Both the position numbers and the translations under genes were made by a program. 64,000 nucleotides of DNA from Spongilla lacustris. Taxonomy: Eukaryota > Porifera > Demospongiae > Spongillida > Spongillidae. The notes beneath the pieces are model-generated. The model saw only the letters and a program-made list of their open reading frames with translations, did not search any database and had not been told where the DNA came from. How positions within the stretch are numbered: position 1 is the stretch's first letter; each line of letters begins with the position of its first letter. The stretch spans positions 3,731,137 to 3,795,136 of the forward strand of contig OX442422.1 in NCBI GenBank assembly GCA_949361645.1, in the 5' to 3' direction. Shown in pieces: positions 44,206-54,060 of this stretch.

Positions 44206-44960
44206 TCATATAGGGAGAAAGCCAATAGTATAGGGAGAAGGCCAACTGTATAGGAAATAGTATAGGGATAAGGCCGACAGTACACATGTAGGTAGAAAGT
44301 CAACAGTATAGGGAGAAAACCAACAGCATAGGGAGACGGCCAACTGTATAGGGATAAGGTCAACCATATAGAGAGAAGGGTCAACAGTATAGGGAGAAGG
44401 CCAAGAGTATATAGGGAGCAGGCCAACAGTATAGGGAGAAGGCCAACAGTATAAGCGCAGCTTATTATAAAGAGAAGGCCACCAGCATAGGAAGAAGGCC
44501 AACAGTATAGGGAGAAGGCCAACAGTATAGGGAGAAGGCCAAGAGTATATAGGGAGAAGGCTAACAGTATAGGGAGAAGGCCAATGTATAGGGAGAAGGC
44601 TAACAGTATAGGGAGAAGGCCAATGTATAGGGAGAAGGCCAATGTATAGGGAGAAGGGCCAACAGTATAGGGAGAAGGCCAACTGTATATAGGGAGAAGG
44701 CCAACTGTATAGGGAGCAGGCCAACAGTATAGGGAGAAGGCCAACAGTATAGGGAGAAGGCCAACAGTATAGGGAGAAGGCCAACTGTATATAGCGAGAA
44801 GGCCAACAGTATAGGGAGCAGGCCAACAGTATAGCGAGAAGGCCACCAGTCTAACACTACAGGAAGAAGACCAACAGTATAAGGAGACGGGCAATTAACG
44901 GTCCGGGAGAAGGCCAACAGTACAGGGAGAATTCCATACAGTACTAGTATAGGGAGAAGG
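44206..44960. repeat. ~20-bp minisatellite array
   Basis: About 35 imperfect units of TATAGGGAGAAGGCCAACAG. Many variants (AACTG, AAGAG, GAGCAGG, TATATAGGG) show an old, drifting array. Long open frames here are a by-product. Confidence 0.95.
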
Positions 44961-45379
44961 CCATATCTCCTCCCCTTCACTGCATCGAATATATGCCTGT
45001 TCTGCACATACTAAATTCACATAGTATACTCACCAAAACACTTGAATCTCAGAAGTTGAAATCATGCAGGGCAATCCGTTTATTGCTGCCTCCACATCTC
45101 CAAAGCTACGATTGTGTATTATCATTAATAATTCATCTGCAATCAACAGTTAACTAGTTGCAACGTACGCAATAACTGTAACTTAATCCCAGATGACGCA
45201 AGGTATTACGTTATGACATATTGTTTATGAATACGGTAGAAATTAATTTTTTGTCTTGATTTTACTACACGAATGGTTCATGTCATAATTATATAAAACA
45301 CAAATTCACCATCAGACCGATTTATAGTAAATTATAAATGTGTTTAAAATTCAATTTAAAAATAAAAGCATGATGACCG

Positions 45380-45700
45380 CCTATGTATGGGCCATTTCTC
45401 CATATGGAAGAGCAGGAGCCACAAAGACATATGACAGGGGATCTTAGGAGAGAGAAGCTGTGTTTGCAAAGACGCCAGAATGTTTTGCTGTATGGTTGCT
45501 CCTGCTTATCTGCAATCATTGATGCCAGTGACTTGATCACTACAGTGGCACCAGGACCTGTGGTTGAGAAACGTAATGGGGAAATGGAACCAAACTTGAC
45601 TTCACGAATCCTCTGCTCATATGCCAGCTTCTTTTCCATTTCAGCAAACTGGTAGCACTGTGGTAATGGGATAATGTGTAAAGTGACTGAAAACTCTAAC
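45380..45700 (-). pseudogene. Retroelement reverse-transcriptase tail fragment (second family)
   Basis: On the minus strand, EKKLAYEQRIREVKFGSISP, LRFSTTGPGATVVIKSLASM, then ADKQEQPYSKT and FSLLRSPVICLCGS. I recognise this as the conserved C-terminal tail found after reverse transcriptase in an unnamed retroelement family widespread in sponges and cnidarians. Only the tail is present. It differs from family 1 above. The flanks show no further domain. Confidence 0.55.
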
Positions 45701-46981
45701 ATCAAAGTAAGTCCTTTGTCTTACCAACATTGTTACTCAAATCAGACAGAAGGGTGGCAGTAATGAGGAATATCCACCAAATTAAGGAGCAGCTTAAGGC
45801 GTGTTCCACTGAGAATGGTTTGGTGCAGATGCAGACTAAAGGTAGTGAAGAAGGTTGGCAGTCAAAATGCAGACAAAAAGCATCTCAAAAATCTCCTTTG
45901 TGGAGTGCAAAGCCATGATATATATATATAGATTTAACGGGCGAGCAGTAAGCCAGTTACTAGAACCCTTCTCACTTGATGCCTGCAAACTTCTCTGAAG
46001 ACATGGAGGGAATGTGCTTAACAGGTGGGTGGGAGTCATTCTCTGCTTGGCATACGTCATCAGGGCTGGTGTACAAGGTGTCGTATCTCGTTGACTTGAT
46101 TTTGGACAAATGGTTTCCATTCCCTATTCTTGCCATGGATCCAATGTGATATTAAATAGGAGCATTGGCCAGATTAATGGGCCAAATAATGGAAATGTGG
46201 TACAAGCCTAAGCTTCCTTTACAAGTACCAAATATAACGCTCGTTCGAAAACCACGCCCACGAAGCCAATCCTACATAGGATCCACTACCGTGGATCCTG
46301 ATAGGACTGTTGTGTAGTAAAGGCTTTAACCGCATTCGCGTTCATATATCTGCGTGTAGTATGCCACGCACGTGCTGGCATTGTTTGTGCATTGATTTAA
46401 CAGCGGCGATCGGATGGAAGGAATAAAAAAGTGTAGCCGCGCGCCAATATAATATGAAATAATCAATATGTAAGCGGCGTTGCCTCATCGCCATTTTAAA
46501 GTATTTCGTTTTGAATCATGATATATACTTATCTCCATGTTTTCTTCTTTAACCATGACTCAATTCTCGAATCGTCTTCACCGCGATGTTTTAGCAACTG
46601 GAGCAACCCTTGCCTTGCTAAAAATCTCATATACAAAGAACATGCACTGCTACCTCCCTTTGCATTCTACTTGGTGTTGCAAGGAGAGGCTGGAAGCAAT
46701 TGGCATGGTGTCGGTATAGCTGATGATAAACCTTTGACAGACCTTTATGGCATGCATATCGTAGCCTCGCGTGTATCGGAAATTTCTTCGCAGCGTCCTT
46801 CCAATTCTTGATATGAACGCTATATAAGCATTAAAAGACCATAAAAGCTTCTTTTCGATTTTACTAAGAGGCAAGTACGGTATGTCATTTCTTCACAACA
46901 GTGTCAAAGAGGGCTGAAAGCTTCTTTTGCAAGCCCTCTAGGTTGATGTGGTTTCTCAGGAATACAACTTGCATTCACTAA
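45701..46981. other. Non-coding; diverged dispersed repeat
   Basis: The block at 46160-46340 (GCATTGGCCAGATT, then CCTTTACAAGTA, then GACT/GGCTTTAACC(G/A)CATT) is also found at about 50205-50300 in the same order, so it is a dispersed repeat. A perfect palindrome AGGATCCACTACCGTGGATCCT-like (46277-46299) sits inside. No gene was recognised. Confidence 0.4.
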
Positions 46982-47190
46982 CCTTGAAGCCATTTTCTTA
47001 TGAAACACAACACTGAACTGGAAACCATTTTCTTATAAAACACAAACTGAACTTGAGGCGACTTTCTTATGAACCGGCAGAACACTGAACTTGAAGCCAC
47101 TTTCTTATGAAACACAACACTGAACTTGAAGCCACTTTCTTATGAAACACAACACTGAACTTGAAGCCATTTTCTAATGAAACACAGTGG
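46982..47190. repeat. ~37-bp minisatellite, five to six copies
   Basis: The unit is TTTCTTATGAAACACAACAC plus TGAACTTGAAGCCAC. The first units are more diverged. Confidence 0.9.
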
Positions 47191-47639
47191 CTGTAAGCTG
47201 CTGCTTTAACTCTATGAATAATTAATGATTCATGAATACCTAATGATCTGTACAAAAAAGTGGGGCGGCCATGGTTCCGTCGCCGTTGCCGGCCATTGCA
47301 CCATGCCAGCAGCTTTGCAACTTTTGCGTCTTGGCGCCGTACGTTGGCGGGGAGGTTTTGAGAGACATTGTTCTATTATTTGATTGAAGTGTAGTTAGAC
47401 ATCAATAAAAATTACTGGTGGGCGGAGAACCATAAAAGGGAGTATATATTTGAGTATGTTACCTCTTGAATCTATAATGTCTTATAGCATATTAAAACTG
47501 AAATCCAAATTTACTAAAATGAATAATATTATAAAGAGGTGCTGTTTGGAACTTTGATTCAGTAATGGAGGGGAAGATTTCATTGCCATGTAGCAATTTT
47601 ACCATCGGCCTAAGCCAAAAAATACCTCGCATATTCGAG

Positions 47640-47715
47640 GAAATGCGTATGAACTTCTGGGGATCCGCCCCAGACCCCACTGAGGGAGCGTACAGCACTC
47701 CCCCAGAACCCCTAT
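47640..47715. repeat. GC-rich hairpin sequence shared with the hAT-like element at 9975-10649
   Basis: GGGGATCCGCCCCAGACCCC then ACTGAGGGAGCGTACAGC matches GGGGCTTCGCCCCAGACCCC then ACTGGGGGAGCTACAGC at 10498-10537. It is probably a relic of the same element family. Confidence 0.6.
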
Positions 47716-47809
47716 TATTAGCTGCAATCCCTTTCGTTCCTTATCCACTCATGGTACCAGCCTGACCACTTCTTTTATGCGGTGTGCTTTTGTGAACACA
47801 TCATGCATT

Positions 47810-49859
47810 TTAACACCGGTTCCGTGAGAATCGAATGTTTTTTTGGGCTATTTTGTCGAACTCAAGTTTTAGAAAATTAGTCGGACGACCTTTTTTAGCC
47901 ACAAAAGCATAAGAACATAGTAGTACAACTCTCTGCATGAGGGTGTGCGCTATTTCTAGCGTCCTATGTACTTCTCGTTGTAACATGTATTTGTTTTTAG
48001 TCAAACGGTTGGACGCTTCACAAATAATAGTACACTTTTTTCTGAAGCCTTTTCTAACATCGAAAACAGTCAAAATATACTTACCTTTGTAAGATGCGTC
48101 GGTTTTGTACACATTTAGACCGTCTAACTGTATGCGAGCGTTGAAACAAGCACTTTTTGTTATGTCGATCTTTGTGGCCGCGTTCCCAGACCGATGTATT
48201 ATTCCGCTAGTGTGCTGCGGAGTGTCGAACTTTGGCTGGTATATAAGTCTACGCGTGTGCTATTTTCATACAGTCATATATAGTAGCGTTCATACTACAC
48301 ATCAGAACATATATGTCATCACTGCTGCTAAACAGAAGCTGCTTGCATGTGCTCTGTCTGTTATTCGCTCTGGCTTATTTCCCGTCTTTTTGATGTAGTG
48401 GTGGCTGCAGAGATATACCTCCAGTTCCACTTGGAGATAGATATCCTTATCCATATCCAAATGCTCAAAGCTTATCCTTGCCTTCTTTTGCCTTCCAGAG
48501 CTCCCTTCATCCCTTTGATGCTTTAGCCTCATGCAGATTTCCTGCCAATGCTTTGATACACACTGGCAGTGGAACTTTAATAGCTTTCTGCAACTGCAGC
48601 TCAGCCAGGCAAACATATGGCTTGCTGTCAAATGACTCTGAATAATACTGGCAAAACAGCAAGCCATGGCCATGTGCTTGGCCATGTGTAGTCATATGAC
48701 AGCAAGCCACAGTCATGTGCAGTCATATGACAGCAAGCTACAGCCATGTGTAGTCACATGACAGCAAGCCACAGTCATGTGCAGTCACATGACAGCAGGC
48801 CACAGTCATGTGCAGTCATATGACAGCAAGCCACAGCCATGTGCAGTCATATGACAGCAAGCACAACTATGTGACAGCAAGCTACAGCCATGTGTAGTCA
48901 CATGACAGCAAGCCACAGGCATGTGCAGTCATATGACAGCAAGCACAACTATGTGACAGCAAGCTACAACCATGTGTAGTCACATGACAGCAAGCCACAG
49001 GCATGTGCAGTCATATGACAGCAAGCCACAGCCATGTGTAGTCATATGACAGCACGCCACAGCCATGTGCAGTCACATGACAGCAAGCTACAGTCATCTG
49101 CAGTCATATGACAGCATGCAAGCTACATCCACGTGCAGTCATATGACAGCAAGCCACAGCCATGTGTAGTCACATGACAGCAAGCCACAGGCATGTGCAG
49201 TCATATGAAAGCAAGCCACAGCCATGTCTGACCTTCAAAATGTGTGCCTGAGACTCCATCACTGGTGTCTATCTGGGTTATGCCTGAGCTACACATTCAG
49301 CCGATCTGGTGATGGTTCAGAATTAGATAAAGCTATTGTCTTGCTTGGTTGACTACGCTTACGTGGATGCCGCATGCAGCACTTTATGCAGTCTGTTCCT
49401 GCATGGCAATTGTTGCACGCTGGCTTCTGAGAAAAATGTTGATTTTGCAATAACTTAAATGCGCATGCGTAAAATAATAGGTGTAAGTCTGGGAACGAGT
49501 TTATGTACCTAACAGAGCAGTTTGTACGTAAACTATGCTAGCTATGAACATGCTATTCACTAGGCCTCTATTTGGTATCTAGAAGAATCCAAAAATGCCA
49601 TCAGATTTTGTTGAAAAGCGATAGAAAAAAAGTGTACCGATCAGCTCTCGAACATCAAAAAACGGGAAAGTGCGTAAGTCTCACCCGATACAAGTATGTT
49701 GTTATATATGCCACAAAGCTAAAATTTATACCAAATGACTCATCGGGAGTTGGCCTATCATAAAATATGCTTTATAAAGCATACAGACCTTTTCCGACTA
49801 ATTTTCCAAAATGTCGGTTCGACAAAAAATACATTCGATTCTCACGGAAGCGGTGTTAA
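47810..49859. mobile_element. TTAA-flanked inverted-repeat element (Kolobok/piggyBac-like target), non-autonomous
   Basis: TTAA at 47810-47813 and 49856-49859 flanks termini CACCGGTTCCGTGAGAATCG and, inverted, CACCGCTTCCGTGAGAATCG. The arms align over about 80 bp, ending near GAAAATTAGTCGG. The interior has no transposase. A minus-strand open frame at 48112-47810 includes arm sequence and is probably meaningless. The centre is a 31-bp minisatellite (48655-49230). TTAA targets are used by piggyBac and Kolobok transposases; which one mobilised this cannot be told. Confidence 0.75.
48655..49230. repeat. 31-bp minisatellite inside the TTAA element
   Basis: The unit is CAGTCATATGACAGCAAGCC plus ACAGCCATGTG, about 18 copies, some shortened to AGCACAACTATGTGACAGC. 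Higher-order duplication is visible (48850-48930 resembles 48930-49010). Confidence 0.95.
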
Positions 49860-49953
49860 AAAGTCCTCTCTTTGTGATTTGTAGTTCTTCCATGCACCCT
49901 AAATAAAAATTCAGTCATACTTGCATGATCTACAAATCACTCCATCAGGCCCT

Positions 49954-49985
<32 letters not shown>
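49954..49985. repeat. G32 homopolymer with purine flank
   Basis: An uninterrupted run of 32 G followed by AAGGGGAGAGGGGGGAGGAT. It could form G-quadruplexes; run length is unreliable. Confidence 0.9.
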
Positions 49986-49986
<1 letters not shown>

Positions 49987-51509
49987 AGGGGAGAGGGGGG
50001 AGGATGGGGTTCGGGAAAACAATAACAATATGGGTGGAACTAACTAGCTAGTAACAGAGAGGAATAGTTTTTGTACTGCAGCATGTATGGGGTGGGCTAT
50101 CAGGTGGTATGAAGGAGCTCTGTAAGCATCGAGGAGCTTCGCAACTTTTAAGTCTTGCAATTTTGTACTCAATTGCCAAAAAATTGTGACACTTAAATCC
50201 TATGGCATTGGCCAGATTTACTGTGGTAAATGTGCTACCAGGCTTCCCTTACCAAGTAGGGAGGACTATGTAGTTGAGGAAGACTTTAACCACATTTGCT
50301 ATCATCAGTATCTGCATTGACAGCATATAGTATGCACATGCATGCAGTTCTTGCATTAGGCATTGCCCTAGTCTCGTATCCAAACCCAAATCTTCACAGC
50401 TGCGGGTGGATTACAGCATCGCTACGTAGCGGTGATGTAATCCGTCCGCAGCTGTGAATTTCACGATTTGGGTCTGGGTACAAGGACGTACAAAACTCTA
50501 CATATACGACAGTCTGGGACGAGGAAGAGTTTACGCTGAGAACGAGATGGTGTACGGAATGGTTTACAAACAAAAATTACAACAGCATGCGATTACCATG
50601 CAAGCGTATTGGTAATGGCTAGCGCATGCGCGCTAGGACCCTGCCAGTGTTTTTCGCTCCCGCAACTTAAAAAAAAAAAACACGGCCTGGGGACGAGGCT
50701 AAGATCATATAGCCGTAGACAGCGGGATGCTTTTTAGAGACCTTTTTTTTTGAAGAATATCGATATTTTCACAGCGCGTAATAGTATAATAAATTGATTA
50801 AAGTATATTCTACTCTAATATCTGTGATATAACTGAGATCTTAACAGTAACGTATCAGCTATAAGTATTATTGTTCCCTGAAAACGTTAACCGTATGCCA
50901 TGCAGTGACAAGTGTTCTACAACTGCATGCATAGCAAAGGCAATCGTAAACTTCAATTAGTAAACATGAACACAACTCCATACAGCCCAGTTGATGCGGC
51001 AGCTATATGTATATGCATGGTTTCAAACCCATCAATGTGAAGAAGTGCATGTGCACTGCTTCAACCATCCTTTCTTCCTAACTAGCTCGGCAGAGCATAC
51101 CGCGCTAGTACCAAGATCGAGAGATAGCTAAAAGCCTATCGTGGATGGTTGCATGCATGTGCTTTGCATGGCCCGACCAGGATCCTGTATACATGTATAG
51201 CAACCTCAGTTCGTGTATGAGATCGTTGCCCTGAAAAAAAAAGGGACGGAGAAACAACTTTAGAAACGGTGTATTCAGAACGGAACATAGAAAAAATGGT
51301 TTTGGATCTTATATCCTATAGAAACCGATTTCAGTGGGAAAAAATCAACGCGGTATAAACGTACCAAATTAAGTTCTAAAAGTTGAATTTAAACAACAAC
51401 TTGAAAATTTGAAGCCCTAATTGAGAAGCAAATAAAAAGACTTTCTATTTGTGCATGGACCACGATATTGCCGCTTAATTTGACCGCCAGTCCGCCACAT
51501 CGCAACATG
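49986..51509. other. Non-coding with a foldback palindrome
   Basis: Contains the palindrome at 50371-50492 and the diverged dispersed repeat at about 50205-50300. No gene was recognised. Confidence 0.5.
50371..50492. repeat. Foldback (hairpin) element
   Basis: Arms of about 55-65 bp around the centre CGCTACGTAGCG (50425/50426): GATTACAGCATCGCTAC against GTAGCGGTGATGTAATC, then GCAGCTGTGAA, then CCCAAATC/GATTTGGG. Mismatches and a short bulge lie only in the outer arms. Confidence 0.85.
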
Positions 51510-52307
51510 CAGGATGTTTCTCAATCAAGGAAAATTGTTTATATACTAACCACAAGCAGTTAATTGTTGTATAAAGTTCTAACAGCAAAAGAAGACAAAA
51601 ATTTTAAATACATGTATAATCTAATAAATATTGATAAAAGTCTCATGACCCTATTCGATTGATTAATGTAAGGTGGGTGGTTTGTTAAAAGCTGCAAATT
51701 GTACTTAATTAACTATTTCCGTTTAGAAGTTATTCAAAATTAAAATCTCGATTTTTTATTCTCGCAATGTACTTGATTTTGGGGCCATTGTATCTTGATT
51801 TAGGGGCCTTGTCCAAACGAAATTAGCGTCATTGTGACGTTAACATTTTTACCCCCTTCCCCACCCTTAACGTCATAGAGTTGTAGCATGGAACATGACT
51901 CAATGTACATGTCTGACTATGAGAGTGGTCATTGTGGTCTTATACAACTCTGCATTTAAAAAAACTTGCGTACGATAAAATTTTCTTTTGAGTCATAGCC
52001 TTCAACCCCCTCCCCCCAACGTCAACGCTAATTTTTCCAAAAGACGTTTAGACAAGCCCCCTTAGTGGTTTGAAATTCGGCTTTATCATTAAAATTCAAG
52101 AAAATTTTGGAGCTTTTGGATGCATATGCCTCTAAAATCATTTAGGTGTTATTGGGAAGTATTAATTCGTTTAATTTTGATTTTATTTAAATTAATTTTT
52201 AGTTTGTTTACATCAAAATTTAAGCCCGCACATTAGAAACAATTATTAGTTAATTAACTGTTTGTGGTCAATTTATAAACGATTTTCCTTGATTGAAAAA
52301 CACCCTG
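51510..52307. mobile_element. TA-flanked MITE, copy 1 (with a nested insertion)
   Basis: Termini CAGGATGTTTCTCAATCAAG and, inverted, CAGGGTGTTTTTCAATCAAG. Sub-terminal inverted blocks read CGTTTATAAATTGACCACAA-like. The right end is followed by TA. The interior matches copy 2 (55552-56174) in inverse orientation, for example TTTCCGTTTAGAAGTTATTC. CAGGGTG ends with TA targets suggest Tc1/mariner mobilisation. No coding capacity. Confidence 0.75.
51803..52061. mobile_element. Small Harbinger-like MITE nested in MITE copy 1
   Basis: 259 bp with termini GGGGCCTTGTCCAAACG and, inverted, GGGGGCTTGTCTAAACG, flanked by TTA on both sides (51800-51802, 52062-52064). MITE copy 2 shows the unoccupied site (GATTTAGTGG), so the 3-bp TTA duplication is real. 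PIF/Harbinger elements duplicate TWA. Confidence 0.8.
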
Positions 52308-53122
52308 TACTTCCTTGATGCTGTACTAGTAAAGACTTAATTGACATAAACGATTACAAGTTCATGAGGAGAAAGGCATGTGCGCGATGACGGAGGGAAG
52401 GCTTATATATTTTTAGTCAGGTGTTGTTGGAATTTTAATTTCTTTGATTTATTAATAAGTTGATTAAATATTAAATGAATATTTAACAATAATTATCACT
52501 GTTTCTGGTTAAAGTACAGTGTATAATGCACTTTCCTTGATTGTCGAACACTCGGATATACATCTGAAGTGTGTCATCATAACGAAAACGCGTTGAATCA
52601 TAGTATTTTGTGCTTGTTGGCAGTTGTTTACACACAAATGTAGTTAGGACCGCAACACCAGACTGCTACTATAATATACATGTACATATATGCATTATAG
52701 AACTACATGTAGCAAGGTGACAGCCTAATGAGATTGATACTTTCAGTTTCAATCGGGGATTATTTGGGGCTTCAGTTCAAACGTATGAGGTCGGTATGCA
52801 GAAGTAACCACTGCAGAAACGCATTCGAACGAGGCTCAGCTTACTTCATCTAAAGTGGTTCAGCTGGTAGAGAGGAATACTAGAGCTGTTTTTTTTTTTT
52901 TTCGTTTCGCATATTTATGTATCAATGACTCAAACTTTATTGCACTACACCTTTACCATCAGTCTTGTCTGTACCATGTATTATTATTTTTAGTTTTTTT
53001 TTTAAATGGTAGCGGTTTGCTTGTTTAAAATAATAATAATAATAATACAGAAAACTAAATAACTACACGAAACAAATGTCTACTTCACGATTACATGACA
53101 CATGCTTCTTGCTACCTAAGCA
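52308..53122. other. Non-coding; degenerate MITE trace
   Basis: 52436-52556 resembles one end of the TA-flanked MITE (TTTCCTTGATTGTCGAACACTC). A TAA/ATT-rich stretch lies at 53025-53047. No gene was recognised. Confidence 0.45.
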
Positions 53123-53310
53123 CTAGCATTCTGGCGCATCAGTGTAATGCTCAGGTGGCAGTATATTGAGGCTAACACCTCGGGCCAGAAGCGACTTGTC
53201 TTGATGGCTAGCTACTTTGCAACCCTTTGGAAAGTTTATTGAGGAGTATGCCTCATTTCCCCAACCAACCAATGGAACACATATATATCCAACCTCTCTC
53301 TGCACAGGGA
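53123..53310 (-). mobile_element. Non-LTR retrotransposon fragment (family 1, copy 5a)
   Basis: On the minus strand, GYICVPLVGWGNEAYSS is the conserved ELGWVCVPL...WG block of the family. It is short and degraded, with a (TAA)n stretch beside it at 53025-53047 as in other copies. Confidence 0.55.
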
Positions 53311-53339
53311 ACGATGTTTGTCCTGCTTTCCCAGCTCAG

Positions 53340-54060
53340 CAGTATGTCATGCTCGCTCCCAATAAAAAGTTTGAATTGTGTACTCTTCACGTCATGCCAT
53401 TCCATCGAGGGGACTTAAAATCTTCACTTGGAGCCAGATGAGTTCCAGGTTGCCTTAAAATGGTGGCTTGTGTTGGCCAAACACATCATCGCAGCTACGT
53501 TGCCCTTACTGCCCTGACATCCTCTTGGGCATCATGCTGTCAGGTGCAAAGGGGGTGGTGATGTTGTTTGCACCATGCATAACAGCTTGAGGATGTTTTT
53601 GCCCCGTTTTGTCATAGGGCTAGGTGGGTGGTCACCTTGAGGTAGGTCATGGATCTGGGGCTGACAGCTCTCTCAGTAGGCCGGCGGACATCCTAGTACA
53701 ACTGGATGATTGGCAAGCCAGCTGCTTTTGACTTGACAGTGGCCTCTCCACTTACCTCCACTACATTGAATGAAGCGGGAGCCATATGTGGGTCAGCAGC
53801 TGGGGGAAGGCTGAAATATGTAAGCACAATGCCAATGATCCCAAGTGCAAAGAGTTGGGTAGGGTCTGAATACCCTTGGCGGAGACCTACGGTTATTGGG
53901 GTGGACCTACGGTTATTGGGGTGTAGTACATGTAGCTCTGCGTTCTATTTCTCAGCTGGCTTTGCAGTTCCATTGCAAACATCTACCAGAGACCGAACCT
54001 CATGAGCCTTAATAGTTCGCTGCAATGCCAGAGGCCTTGCTATCCCATGCTAGGTTTCAG
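53340..54060 (+). mobile_element. Non-LTR retrotransposon fragment (family 1, copy 5b)
   Basis: Plus strand. LEPDEFQVALKWWL (about 53430-53470), a PLGHHAVRCKGGGDVVC knuckle remnant (about 53520-53575), then GKPAAFDLTVASPLTS and NEAGAICGSAA (53712-53800), and tail blocks to about 54060. It is highly frameshifted. It is inverted relative to the adjacent copy 5a. Confidence 0.65.

Noticed and set aside
44058..44894. Minus-strand open frame of 278 codons with repeating hydrophobic residues
   Set aside because: It is a translation of the ~20-bp minisatellite; no start context, domain or splice signal.
46518..46874. Plus-strand frame of 97 codons and minus frame of 74
   Set aside because: No domain, composition of random AT-rich DNA, both strands equally open.
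47810..48112. Minus-strand frame of 100 codons with basic residues
   Set aside because: Includes terminal inverted-repeat sequence of the TTAA element; no domain recognised.
48655..49230. Regular repeats resembling a CRISPR array
   Set aside because: The units are contiguous without unique spacers and the DNA is eukaryotic; it is a minisatellite.
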